Positions 7,669 to 15,641 of a DNA stretch of 47,930 nt are shown one piece after another. Both the position numbers and the translations under genes were made by a program. Location of the stretch: contig PLJS01000262.1 of NCBI GenBank assembly GCA_003140315.1, positions 1,420 to 49,349 on the forward strand. The letters run 5' to 3'. Numbering within the stretch: position 1 is the first letter of the stretch; the number at the start of each line of letters is the position of its first letter. The notes under the pieces are model-generated. The model did not search any database. It was not told where the DNA came from and worked only from the letters and a program-made list of their open reading frames with translations. Source of the DNA: Hyphomicrobiales bacterium. GTDB taxonomy: Bacteria > Pseudomonadota > Alphaproteobacteria > Rhizobiales > Xanthobacteraceae.

Positions 7669-8081
7669 CGGACGGGCACCGGCGCTTCGCGCTGTTCGTG
7701 CTCGCCGGCGGCATCGCGGCGCTGGTCAATATCGCGAGCCGCATCGTGCTCAATCTCGCGATGCCCTACGAGATCGCGATCATCGTCGCCTATGTGTGCG
7801 GGATGACGACCGCCTATCTGCTCAACAGGCTGTTCGTGTTCGAACGGTCCGGCCGTGCGGTCGCGGATGAATATGTCCGCTTCACGCTCGTCAATCTCGT
7901 TGCCGTCGCGCAGGTGTGGATCGTCAGTGTCGGCCTCGCCCGCTTTGTCTTTCCGATGGCCGGCTTTACGTGGTATGCCGACACGGTTGCACATATCATC
8001 GGCGTGATCGTGCCGGTGTTCACGAGCTATCTCGGACACAAGCACTTCTCGTTTGCCGCGGGAGACGGCCGGCGCGAGTAA
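7665..8081 (+). CDS. GtrA family membrane protein (Rv3789-like candidate lipid-sugar flippase)
   Basis: A 138-residue integral membrane protein starting with GTG 7665, overlapping the FAD oxidoreductase stop. It has four hydrophobic segments (about 8-28, 36-53, 76-96, 102-124) and GtrA hallmarks: a Gly-rich first helix (FVLAGGIAALVN), NRLFVFERSG after helix 2, and YLGHKHFSF at the end. GtrA proteins handle polyprenyl-phosphate sugars; the mycobacterial member Rv3789 sits next to dprE1 and was proposed to flip or scaffold decaprenylphosphoryl-arabinose. The same neighbourhood here supports that role, by inference. The gene meets the HAD-UbiA gene tail to tail with 7 bases between. Confidence 0.85.
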   Translation: MTDGHRRFALFVLAGGIAALVNIASRIVLNLAMPYEIAIIVAYVCGMTTAYLLNRLFVFERSGRAVADEYVRFTLVNLVAVAQVWIVSVGLARFVFPMAGFTWYADTVAHIIGVIVPVFTSYLGHKHFSFAAGDGRRE

Positions 8082-8088
8082 GAGCGCC

Positions 8089-9531
8089 TCAGTGCGCCAT
8101 CCAGAACGCGATCGCCGCCGCAAGGCCGAGCGCGAGGCTCGCGCGGTCCTTCAGGGCGAATACCACCGGATCGTCCTGCAGGATTAGCCGGTGACTGAGC
8201 AGCCAGATGCGCATCAGCCAGAGCGACACCACGGCCGGCATGACGTAGAGCCAGGCTTCCTGCCGATAGAATCCGGAGGGCGCGGCCTCGTTCGTCATGT
8301 AGAGCAGCATGATCACGACTGACACCAGCCCGGCGCCGACGCCGAAGGTCAGCGTGATCGGCCAATCGTCGCCGCGATAACCGCGTCCGGCGATCTCCTC
8401 GACGTCGATGCGAGCAGCCCGCAGCACCTCGCCGTGGCGCTTGGCCAGCGCGAGCGATAGGAAGAAGGCAAGCGCGAACGTCAGCAGCCAGGGCGAATGG
8501 CTCAGCCTTGCAACGTCCGCGCCCATGACGACACGCAATGTGAACAGAGCGCCGATCACGAACACGTCGAGCAACGCCACCCGCTTCAGCCCGAACGAAT
8601 ACGCCAGCGTCAGCAGCAGATAGGCGAGCAACGTGGCCGCGAACGCCGGCGAGAGCACGGTGGCGCCCGCCAACGCGGCGAGAATCATGACCAACGCAAC
8701 GGCCAGCGCGACGGGAATTGGGATGGCGCCGCTCGCCAGCGGCCGCAGGCGCTTGATCGGGTGGAAGCGGTCGGCGTCGAGGTCGGCGGCGTCGTTGATC
8801 ACGTAGGTGGCTGACGCCAGCACGCACAGCGCGAGAAAGCCGAGTACGGTCGCGATGATCTTGCCGGGATCGCCATAGCCGTGCCCGACGAACAGCGGCA
8901 CAAAGATCAGCAGGTTCTTCGACCATTGATGCACGCGAAAGGCGCGTGCCCAGGTCGTCAGGCCGGCCGCTGGCCGCCGCGCCTCTCCGAGCACCGGCGT
9001 GCCCGCCGCGGCGACGGCCGCCGCAGTGGTGCGCGAGACGTCGCACAGGATCGCCCCGCGTGCGGCGCGGAACACCGGCACGTCGGCCGCCGAGTCGCCC
9101 GCATAGATGAAGCCGTCGGGAAAGCGCGTCCGCAGATGCGCAAGCTTCGCCTCGCCCTTCAGGTTGGTGACGCCGTCGCTGCCGGTCGCGCTCGTGAATA
9201 TGCCGAGCGTGGCCGCGACCGCATCGGCCACCGCCTGATCGGACGCCGTGACCAGATGGATGTCGCGCCCGCGCGCCTTTTCGCTCTTGATCAGGTCGAT
9301 CAGTTCGCCCCGGTAGGGCAAAGTGTTGGCGTCCGGTAATATCAGCCGCGCCACATGCCGCTTGAACGCCGCGAGGCCGCGCCCGAGGACCGCGAGGCTT
9401 TCCGCCGCAGCGAGCGGGCGGTGGAATGCGAGCGTCACGACGCTCTCGCACAGCGTGTCGGTCAGCGTCACGGTTCCGTCGAGATCAACCACCAGCGGAA
9501 TGCGCGTGTCGATGTCCAGCGCGGTCAGCAT
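8089..9531 (-). CDS. HAD phosphatase-UbiA prenyltransferase fusion (DPPR synthase/phosphatase, NoeH-NoeC-like)
   Basis: A 480-residue two-domain protein. Residues 12-185 are a HAD phosphatase: VVDLDGTVTL with D16/D18, LVTASD (93-98) and GDSAAD (145-150). From about 190 to the end is a UbiA-type membrane transferase with RVHQWSKNLLIF (199-210), the prenyl/Mg motif NDAADLDADRFHPIKRLRP (246-264), as in decaprenyl-phosphate phosphoribosyltransferase Rv3806c, and some eight helices. The UbiA part should attach PRPP-derived 5-phosphoribose to polyprenyl phosphate and the HAD part remove the 5-phosphate, feeding DprE1. In Azorhizobium these steps are NoeC and NoeH. It converges on the GtrA gene and has its own promoter region near 9532-9668. 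Confidence 0.88.
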   Translation of the reverse strand: MLTALDIDTRIPLVVDLDGTVTLTDTLCESVVTLAFHRPLAAAESLAVLGRGLAAFKRHVARLILPDANTLPYRGELIDLIKSEKARGRDIHLVTASDQAVADAVAATLGIFTSATGSDGVTNLKGEAKLAHLRTRFPDGFIYAGDSAADVPVFRAARGAILCDVSRTTAAAVAAAGTPVLGEARRPAAGLTTWARAFRVHQWSKNLLIFVPLFVGHGYGDPGKIIATVLGFLALCVLASATYVINDAADLDADRFHPIKRLRPLASGAIPIPVALAVALVMILAALAGATVLSPAFAATLLAYLLLTLAYSFGLKRVALLDVFVIGALFTLRVVMGADVARLSHSPWLLTFALAFFLSLALAKRHGEVLRAARIDVEEIAGRGYRGDDWPITLTFGVGAGLVSVVIMLLYMTNEAAPSGFYRQEAWLYVMPAVVSLWLMRIWLLSHRLILQDDPVVFALKDRASLALGLAAAIAFWMAH

Positions 9532-9668
9532 TCCGGCAGAGCTTCCCCTTGATGACGGTAACGCGTCTTGGGCGCAGGATGGATCATGCGCCTGCGCCGC
9601 ACGCGCGTCATGTTAGTCGAGCCGCAGGGCAGGCGCCATGCTTGCGGAACCAGCCGGCGACATAAACC

Positions 9669-9697
9669 AAAGGCCCGCGCTATTCACGCGGGCCTTT
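9669..9697 (-). terminator. Strong stem-loop terminator of the azoreductase gene
   Basis: AAAGGCCCGCG (9669-9679) and CGCGGGCCTTT (9687-9697) form a perfect 11-bp stem with a 7-base loop. Read on the minus strand it lies 58 bases past the azoreductase stop and is followed by T-rich sequence, as for a Rho-independent terminator. It also separates that gene from the HAD-UbiA promoter region. Being symmetrical, it could act on both strands. Confidence 0.85.
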
Positions 9698-9754
9698 GCG
9701 GCAATGTTGACGCGGACGGGGGGATCGACGCGGCCAACCTCGCCGATCGGTGGA

Positions 9755-10375
9755 TCAGGCGGCGACGGCGGCGCGATCGCAGCGCGCCTGCAGCTTGTTT
9801 GACGCGGCCTCGACCGCCTTCTCGGCGATCTCCGGGCCATAAGCGGTGCCTTCGACTTCGAGCACCTCGACGTCGGTCATGCCGAGAAATCCGAGCACGC
9901 TCTTGAGGTACGGCACCTGAAAGTCGAGCGCCGGATTGCCCGCATAGACGCCGCCCTTGGCCGCCACGAGGATCACCTGCTTGCCGGTGGCGAGGCCCTT
10001 GGGGCCCGCCTCGCTGTAGCTGAAGGTGCGGCCGGCACGCGCCACGTAGTCGAGCCACGACTTGAGCGTCGACGGAATCGTGAAGTTGATCATCGGCGTG
10101 CCGATCACCACGACATCGGCTGCAAGCAACTCGTCGACCAGCGCGTCGGACAGCTTGAGCAGCGCGCGCTGCTCATCGGTCTGCGGACCGTCAGGCGAGC
10201 GCGTCGCCGTGACGAAGTCTTCGTCGATATGAGGCAGCGGATCGCGCGCGAGGTCGCGCGTGACGACCGCGGCGCCGGGATTGCGCCCGCGCAGCTCGTC
10301 GAGGACACGCTGGGCGACGCGGTTGGAATAGGATTGGCTGCGGCGGGCGCTGCTGCTGATATGGAGGATGTTCAT
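9755..10375 (-). CDS. azoR: FMN-dependent NADH-azoreductase (flavodoxin-like)
   Basis: A 206-residue protein starting at ATG 10375. MNILHISSSARRSQSYSN has the flavodoxin-fold FMN phosphate loop; GTPMINFTIPSTLKSWLDYV and FSYSEAGPKGL are signature stretches of AzoR/AcpD quinone reductases, and VAAKGGVY precedes the isoalloxazine-binding region. The enzyme reduces quinones and azo compounds using NADH and protects against thiol and electrophile stress. It is divergent from the TetR gene, with two near-identical 14-bp elements between them, pointing to control by that repressor. Length and motif order match the family. Confidence 0.92.
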   Translation of the reverse strand: MNILHISSSARRSQSYSNRVAQRVLDELRGRNPGAAVVTRDLARDPLPHIDEDFVTATRSPDGPQTDEQRALLKLSDALVDELLAADVVVIGTPMINFTIPSTLKSWLDYVARAGRTFSYSEAGPKGLATGKQVILVAAKGGVYAGNPALDFQVPYLKSVLGFLGMTDVEVLEVEGTAYGPEIAEKAVEAASNKLQARCDRAAVAA

Positions 10376-10435
10376 GGCTCGTGCTCCTGCTTGGCGGCGA
10401 CCGCCTGAAAAGGCCGTGACTTCCCGCCACTGGTA

Positions 10436-10480
10436 TGTTACTGACCGGTAACATATATGCACGATACTGACCGGTAACAC
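10436..10480. promoter_or_regulatory. Tandem operator-like repeats between azoR and the TetR gene
   Basis: The 14-base element ACTGACCGGTAACA occurs twice in the same orientation, at 10440-10453 and 10466-10479, 26 bases apart. The first copy extends to the inverted repeat TGTTAC-N6-GTAACA (10436-10453). Two half-turn-spaced palindromic elements in the gap between divergent azoR and a TetR-type regulator are what an autoregulated TetR operator looks like. The second copy lies 20 bases before the regulator's start codon. Binding is inferred from position and symmetry. Confidence 0.7.
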
Positions 10481-10499
10481 CCCTGTCAAGCCTGCGACC

Positions 10500-11108
10500 A
10501 TGAAATCTGCTCATCCTATTGAATCAAAAGACGAAACTGTGCGTCAGCCGCCGCGCGAACGCATTGTCGCGACCGCCTCGGAGCTGTTTTACCGGCACGG
10601 CATCCGGGCAGTCGGCGTCGAGGCGATCGCCGAGGCGGCCGGCACCAACAAGATGACGCTCTATCGTCATTTCGCCTCCAAGGACGAGCTTGTTGCCGAG
10701 TACCTGCGTCGCCTCGCCGCCGAGGCGGCCGTGTTCTGGGACGGGCTCGAAAAGGCCCATCCGGACGACCCGCGCGCGCAACTTCGCGCCTGGTTGAAGT
10801 CGGTCGAGGATCACGTGAGCGATCCGGGCCAGCGCGGCTGCGCGCTTGCCAATGCCGCCGTCGAGCTGCCGGATAAGGACCATCCGGCCCGCTGCGTGAT
10901 CGAGCAATTCAAGATCGCGCAACGCGACCGGCTCATCGGCCTGTGCCGGGCGACCGGCATCGCCGAGCCGGACTTGCTGGCGGATGAGCTGTTTCTGCTG
11001 CTCGAAGGCGCGCGCGTCTGCGCCCAGAGCCTCGGTCCGCAGGGACCTGCCTCCAGGTTGTCGCGCATGGGCGACGCCCTGATCGCATCGCATCTCGCAA
11101 CCGTCTGA
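10500..11108 (+). CDS. TetR/AcrR family transcriptional regulator
   Basis: A 202-residue protein with an N-terminal TetR DNA-binding domain: RERIVATASELFYRHGIRAVGVEAIAEAAGTNKMTLYRHF-type helix-turn-helix at about 19-60 (recognition helix around NKMTLYRHFASKDEL). The C-terminal ligand domain is variable and contains two or three cysteines (CALANAA, CVIEQF, CRATG), which could sense electrophiles. It is transcribed away from azoR and probably represses both genes through the repeats in between. The inducer is unknown; quinones or azo dyes fit the target gene. Confidence 0.92.
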   Translation: MKSAHPIESKDETVRQPPRERIVATASELFYRHGIRAVGVEAIAEAAGTNKMTLYRHFASKDELVAEYLRRLAAEAAVFWDGLEKAHPDDPRAQLRAWLKSVEDHVSDPGQRGCALANAAVELPDKDHPARCVIEQFKIAQRDRLIGLCRATGIAEPDLLADELFLLLEGARVCAQSLGPQGPASRLSRMGDALIASHLATV

Positions 11109-11169
11109 GCCCCTTCCCCCTTTGGATCGCGGACGCTAAAAGCGGCGCCGAAACGCCGGGAACCGCACG

Positions 11170-12054
11170 ATGTCCGTCTCGCCCCAAGATCAGGCCCGCA
11201 TCCTCATCGAAGCGCTGCCGCACATGCAGCGCTACGACGAGGAGATCGTGGTGGTGAAATACGGCGGCCATGCCATGGGCAACGAAGCGATGGCACAGAG
11301 TTTTGCGCGCGACATTGTGCTGATGGAGCAGACCGCGATCAATCCAGTCGTTGTGCACGGCGGCGGACCGCAGATCGGCGACATGCTGAAAAGGCTCGGC
11401 ATCAAGTCCGAATTCGCGGCCGGCTTGCGCATCACCGACAAGGAAACGATCGAGATCGTCGAGATGGTGTTAGCCGGCTCGATTAACAAGCAGATCGTCG
11501 GCTTCATCAATGCGGCCGGCGGCCGGGCCGTCGGGCTCTGCGGCAAGGATGGCAACATGGTGCAGGCCCGCAAGGTGACGCGCAGCGTGGTCGATCCCGG
11601 TTCCCACATCGAAAAAGTCGTTGACCTCGGCTTCGTCGGCGAGCCCGAGAAGGTCGACACGACTGTGCTGACGCAGATCCTCGGCCGCGAGCTGATCCCG
11701 GTTCTGGCGCCGGTTGCGACCTCCGCGGAAGGGGCGACCTACAACGTCAATGCCGACACATTCGCCGGCGCCATCGCGGGCGCCCTCAAGGCAAAGCGCT
11801 TGCTGCTGCTCACCGACGTGCCGGGCGTGCTCGACAAGTCCGGTGCGCTCATCAAGGAACTCTCGGTCGACGACGCGCGCCGCCTGATCGCGGACGGAAC
11901 TATTTCCGGCGGCATGATTCCCAAGGTCGAGACCTGCATCTACGCCCTCGAACAGGGCGTCGAAGGCGTCGTGATCCTGGACGGCAGGCAGGAGCACGCG
12001 GTTCTGATCGAGCTGCTGACCGATGCTGGCGCCGGCACGCTCATCCACCATTAA
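11170..12054 (+). CDS. argB: Acetylglutamate kinase
   Basis: A 294-residue amino-acid kinase, the usual ArgB length. [10 protein letters not shown] (about 28-37) is the nucleotide-binding Gly-rich start with the catalytic lysine, [13 protein letters not shown] binds acetylglutamate, and [30 protein letters not shown] is the conserved central block. The C-terminal [11 protein letters not shown] carries the second lysine. It phosphorylates N-acetyl-L-glutamate in arginine synthesis, and in many bacteria is feedback-inhibited by arginine. The N-terminal extension before the kinase core ([20 protein letters not shown]) fits the arginine-sensitive class. It stands alone, 61 bases after the TetR gene, without other arg genes nearby. 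Confidence 0.97.
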   Translation: MSVSPQDQARILIEALPHMQRYDEEIVVVKYGGHAMGNEAMAQSFARDIVLMEQTAINPVVVHGGGPQIGDMLKRLGIKSEFAAGLRITDKETIEIVEMVLAGSINKQIVGFINAAGGRAVGLCGKDGNMVQARKVTRSVVDPGSHIEKVVDLGFVGEPEKVDTTVLTQILGRELIPVLAPVATSAEGATYNVNADTFAGAIAGALKAKRLLLLTDVPGVLDKSGALIKELSVDDARRLIADGTISGGMIPKVETCIYALEQGVEGVVILDGRQEHAVLIELLTDAGAGTLIHH

Positions 12055-12171
12055 CCGGCCTTATGGTCTAATGGTTTGAGCCAACTAAAGAATTGTCGGC
12101 TGTTGCGCTCCTGCACTTGAGCGCCCATAAACCTCTATGGCACGGTCGGCGAAGGCTGGCCTGGAGCAAGC

Positions 12172-13791
12172 ATGACCTCACCCTGTCGCGTCCTGTTGGT
12201 CTATCCGCGCTTCGCGGCGGACTCCTTCTGGGCCTACAAGGTGTCCTGCGAGATCGTGGGCGCGAAGTATCCGACCTCACCGCTCGGCCTCATCACGATC
12301 GCGGCCATGCTGCCGCAGACGTGGGAATTCCGACTCGTCAACCGCAACACCGAGGACTTCGGCGAGGATGACCTTGCCTGGGCCGACGTCGTGTTGACCG
12401 GCGGGATGCTGTTCCAGCAGGCCGACTCGCTCAAGATCGTCGAGATGGCGCACGCGCTCGGCAAGCCGACCATGGTCGGCGGTCCGGACGTGACCTCGCA
12501 TCCGCATGTCTACGAGCCGTCCGATTTCCGGATTTACGGCGAAGCCGAAAGCGTCATCGACGATGTCGTCAAGGCCTGGGAAGCCGGCGAACGCAGCGGT
12601 GTGTTCGAGGCGCCGAAATTCCAGGCCGACGTCACCAAGACGCCGATCCCGCGTTTCGATCTGCTGAAGTTCGAACATTATCTCTATATCGGCGTTCAGT
12701 TCTCGCGCGGCTGCCCGTTCACCTGCGAGTTCTGCGACATCATCGAGCTGTATGGACGCGTGCCGCGCACCAAGACCGCGCCGCAAATGCTCGCCGAGCT
12801 CGACCGTCTCTACGAGCTCGGCTATCGCGGCCATGTCGACTTCGTCGACGACAACCTGATCGGCAACAAGAAAGCCGTGAAGGCCTTCCTGCCGCATCTG
12901 GCGCAATGGCTGAAGGACCACGATTATCCATTCGAGTTCTCGACCGAAGCCTCGCTCAATATCTCAGACGACGAAGAGCTGCTGAGGTTGATGCAGGAAG
13001 CAAATTTCTTCGCGATCTTCGTCGGCATCGAGAGCCCGGACGAGGAAACCTTGAAGCAGATGCGCAAGAAGCAGAATACGCGCCGCAGCATCTCCGAGAG
13101 CATCCACCGCATCTACGCGCACGGCATTTTCGTCACGGCCGGGTTCATCGTCGGTTTCGATAGCGAGAAAGGTTCGGTCGCGCGGCCGATGGCGGATCTG
13201 ATCGACGATTGCGCGATCCCCATCGCGATGGTCGGGCTTCTCTATGCCCTGCACCACACGCAGCTTGGCCGCCGCCTCAAGCAGGAAGGACGCCTGCATG
13301 CTGGCAGCGACGTGCAACATGCCACGAACGGCGGAGATCATTGCACCACCGGGCTGAACTTCGACACGGTACGGCCGCGCAATGATATTTTGGCCGACTA
13401 CCGCGACGTTCTTGAACGCGCCTATGACCCCGTGGTGTTTGCGGCGCGGCTGAAAGATCTGGCGCGCAGGCTTGATCGCTCGAAATCACGACGTGATGCG
13501 CCCGATGGCGATCTCAAGAACAATTACGGGACGATCGAGACGATCCACTCCATCGTGACGCGATTGCCCGAGGCGCGCGAAGCGCTTTGGGATGCGTTCA
13601 AGTACTGCGCCAAGACCAATCCGGCTGCGTTGAGGCTGATCGTCAGCCTGATGTCCATCTATCTCCACGTCGGGCCGTTCGCCCGCAAGGTGATGGCCGA
13701 CATCGACCGGCAGATCGCCGAGGCCGACGTGCCGGCGATCCCGAACAGCCGCTTGCCCGTGCACATGGAGCGCGCCGCGCTCTCGGCCTGA
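12172..13791 (+). CDS. B12-binding-type radical SAM protein (DUF4070 C-terminus)
   Basis: A 539-residue protein. The N-terminal 5-145 region has the cobalamin-binding-like Rossmann fold seen in this class (VLLVYPRF, VVLTGGML, MVGGPDV) but no DxHxxG motif, so base-off His ligation is absent. The radical SAM cluster motif CPFTCEFC places [4Fe-4S] ligands at C181, C185 and C188. VDFVDDNLIGNKKAVKAFLP, FSTEASLN and IFVGIESPDEETLKQMRKKQN are family blocks; the C-terminal third resembles DUF4070. Such enzymes often do B12-dependent methylations or related chemistry. It is related to the hopanoid methylase group, but not closely enough by eye to name it HpnP. The substrate is unknown. Confidence 0.85.
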   Translation: MTSPCRVLLVYPRFAADSFWAYKVSCEIVGAKYPTSPLGLITIAAMLPQTWEFRLVNRNTEDFGEDDLAWADVVLTGGMLFQQADSLKIVEMAHALGKPTMVGGPDVTSHPHVYEPSDFRIYGEAESVIDDVVKAWEAGERSGVFEAPKFQADVTKTPIPRFDLLKFEHYLYIGVQFSRGCPFTCEFCDIIELYGRVPRTKTAPQMLAELDRLYELGYRGHVDFVDDNLIGNKKAVKAFLPHLAQWLKDHDYPFEFSTEASLNISDDEELLRLMQEANFFAIFVGIESPDEETLKQMRKKQNTRRSISESIHRIYAHGIFVTAGFIVGFDSEKGSVARPMADLIDDCAIPIAMVGLLYALHHTQLGRRLKQEGRLHAGSDVQHATNGGDHCTTGLNFDTVRPRNDILADYRDVLERAYDPVVFAARLKDLARRLDRSKSRRDAPDGDLKNNYGTIETIHSIVTRLPEAREALWDAFKYCAKTNPAALRLIVSLMSIYLHVGPFARKVMADIDRQIAEADVPAIPNSRLPVHMERAALSA

Positions 13792-13870
13792 CACGCTTCG
13801 CCAATTTCGCTTGCTCCCGGCTCCGGTTCGTCGATTCAATCGACGCAACCTGATTCGCCTTGGGACACGG

Positions 13871-14887
13871 ATGGCGATGCCGTCGAAGGGCTCGATCTGG
13901 GCGCTCTTGGCGCTCGCGCCTGCGTTCAGCGCCGCGGCCTCCCCGGCTCGCGCCGATCTGCAGTTCTGCAACAAGACGAGCTACGTGCTCGACCTCGCGC
14001 TCGGGCTGGAGGAGAAGGCGACGACGGCGACACGCGGCTGGTTTCGCGTCGATCCCGGCCAATGCCGCACGGTCTTGCAGGGCGCCTTGCAGGCCGAAAA
14101 GATCTACGTGCACGCGCGGGCGCTCACGACCTATGGCGCCTCGCCGCTTCCGCAGGCGGGCCACGCCGATCTCTGCGTCGCCGAAGGCAATTTTGTCATG
14201 GCGGGCGCCAACGCCTGCCAGACGGGCTCCGGGCAGCGGCTGGTGCGGTTTTCGGCCATCAATCCGTCGGAGACCGAACAGGGCCTGACCGCCTACCTTG
14301 GAGAGGAGGCCGATTACACGCCCGAGCAGGCAAGGCTTGCCGGGGTTCAGCGGCTCCTGGTCATCGCCGGCTATGACGCCAATCCGATCGACGGCCTGGA
14401 GGGCAAGAAGACGTCCGCGGCGCTCGACCAGTTCGTGAAGGATCGCCGCCTGCCCGGCGACGCCGCGAGCGGGACGAACTTCTTCCAGGTGCTGCTCGAT
14501 GCCGTCAAGGCCGCGGACGGTCTTGGCTTCTCCTGGTGCAACGAGACGCCGAATGCCGTGATGGCGGCGCTCGGCATCGAGGAGAAGGGCGCGATCACCA
14601 CGCGTGGCTGGTATCGGGTCGAGCCGGGAAAGTGCCTCAAACCCGATGTGCCGGCAAAGCCCGCGCGTCTCTACAGCTTTGCCGAAGCGGTCGACAAGGA
14701 AGGCAATCCGCTGCGGCGCGGCGACAAGCCGCTGGCGTGGGGCGGCGGCACGCAGCTTTGTACGCGCGATGTCCGCTTCGAGATCGGCGATCAGGGTAAC
14801 TGCGCGGCGCAAGGTCTCGTTTCGACCGGCTTCGCGGTGATCGAGCTTGCCGGAAAGCCGGGCGCGACGGTGCGGTTCCGGGAATGA
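13871..14887 (+). CDS. Secreted protein with two DUF1036 domains and a peptidoglycan-binding-like middle
   Basis: A 338-residue protein; ATG 13871 gives a good Sec signal (hydrophobic 9-25, likely cut after ARA near 28), whereas the frame's upstream extension spoils it. DUF1036-like domains are at about 30-131 (FCNKTSYVLDLALGLEEK, RGWFRVDPGQC) and 219-336 (WCNETPNAVMAALGIEEK, RGWYRVEPGKC), so the same unit occurs twice. Residues 155-195 (VQRLLVIAGYDANPIDGLEG, TSAALDQFVKDRRL) read like a PG_binding_1 module. The paired cysteines in both repeats could form disulfides. Its role, perhaps envelope or peptidoglycan associated, is not known. The stop overlaps the next start (ATGA). Confidence 0.8.
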   Translation: MAMPSKGSIWALLALAPAFSAAASPARADLQFCNKTSYVLDLALGLEEKATTATRGWFRVDPGQCRTVLQGALQAEKIYVHARALTTYGASPLPQAGHADLCVAEGNFVMAGANACQTGSGQRLVRFSAINPSETEQGLTAYLGEEADYTPEQARLAGVQRLLVIAGYDANPIDGLEGKKTSAALDQFVKDRRLPGDAASGTNFFQVLLDAVKAADGLGFSWCNETPNAVMAALGIEEKGAITTRGWYRVEPGKCLKPDVPAKPARLYSFAEAVDKEGNPLRRGDKPLAWGGGTQLCTRDVRFEIGDQGNCAAQGLVSTGFAVIELAGKPGATVRFRE

Positions 14888-15588
14888 CATCGCGGGCATT
14901 CCGCGAATTCACCCATGTCGACACCTGGGTGTTCGATCTCGACAACACGCTTTACCCGCATCATCTGAACCTGTGGCAGCAGGTGGATGATCGCATCCGC
15001 GCCTACATCGCGGACTTCCTCAAGATCGGCCGCGACGAAGCCTTCCGCGTGCAGAAGGATTATTACAAGCGCTACGGCACATCGATGCGCGGGCTGATGA
15101 CCGAACACGGCATGAAGCCGGATGACTTCCTCGACTTCGTGCACCAGATCGACCACTCGCCGCTGGAGCCAAATCCTATTCTCGGCGCGGCGATCGAGAG
15201 GCTTCCGGGCCGCAAGCTCATTCTCACCAACGGCACGCGCAAGCATGCCGACGCCGTGATGCGCCGGCTCGAAATCCATGAGCATTTCGAGGATGTGTTC
15301 GACATCATCGCGGCCGATCTCGAGCCCAAGCCACTGCCGCAGACCTACGAGAAATTCCTGAAAAAGCACGGCGTCGATCCCGCGCGCGCCGCGATGTTTG
15401 AGGATCTATCCCGGAATCTCGCCGTTCCGCATGCGCTCGGCATGACCACCGTGCTGGTGGTGCCGGAAGGCTCGCGCGAGGTCTTCCGCGAAGCCTGGGA
15501 GATGGAAGGCCGCGACGCCGCGCATGTGGATCATGTGACCGACGATCTCGCGGGTTTCCTGGAGCGCATCCTCTCGGCGCGGCCTTGA
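14884..15588 (+). CDS. HAD family hydrolase, pyrimidine 5'-nucleotidase type
   Basis: A 234-residue HAD hydrolase with motif [13 protein letters not shown] (about 15-26, nucleophile D in DLDNTLY), motif II ILTNGT, and motif [11 protein letters not shown] (acidic pair for Mg). The DLDNTLY and MFEDLSRNL signatures are those of the pyrimidine 5'-nucleotidase (SDT1/PHM8-like) subfamily, which removes phosphate from UMP/CMP or related small phosphoesters. Its start overlaps the DUF1036 gene stop by 4 bases, so the two are co-translated, and a terminator follows at 15601. The physiological substrate is not established. Confidence 0.9.
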   Translation: MTSRAFREFTHVDTWVFDLDNTLYPHHLNLWQQVDDRIRAYIADFLKIGRDEAFRVQKDYYKRYGTSMRGLMTEHGMKPDDFLDFVHQIDHSPLEPNPILGAAIERLPGRKLILTNGTRKHADAVMRRLEIHEHFEDVFDIIAADLEPKPLPQTYEKFLKKHGVDPARAAMFEDLSRNLAVPHALGMTTVLVVPEGSREVFREAWEMEGRDAAHVDHVTDDLAGFLERILSARP

Positions 15589-15600
15589 CATCAAGGCGGC

Positions 15601-15626
15601 AGGCCCCGACAAACCGGGGCCTTTTT
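15601..15626 (+). terminator. Rho-independent terminator after the HAD nucleotidase
   Basis: AGGCCCCG (15601-15608) pairs with CGGGGCCT (15615-15622) around a 6-base loop, followed directly by a T run (15622-15626). It lies 12 bases past the nucleotidase stop and ends 16 bases before dapD, so it separates the DUF1036/nucleotidase transcript from dapDE or attenuates read-through into it. Confidence 0.88.
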
Positions 15627-15641
15627 GCACGGGAAAGCGCA

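Noticed and set aside
8027-9451. 474-codon minus-strand frame overlapping the HAD-UbiA gene in another frame
   Set aside because: The product is Arg/Gly/Ala-rich without membrane segments, while the alternative frame has full HAD and UbiA motifs.
9532-9668. Small gene in the gap before the HAD-UbiA start
   Set aside because: Frames here are short and lack ribosome sites; the stretch is better read as the promoter region of the fusion gene.
12055-12171. Possible RNA gene or regulatory hairpin between argB and the radical SAM gene
   Set aside because: Only 117 bases with no convincing stem-loop or known RNA signature.
12172-13791. Naming the radical SAM gene hpnP
   Set aside because: The family is shared, but conserved stretches such as MVGGPDVTSHPHV differ from what I recall of HpnP; unproven.
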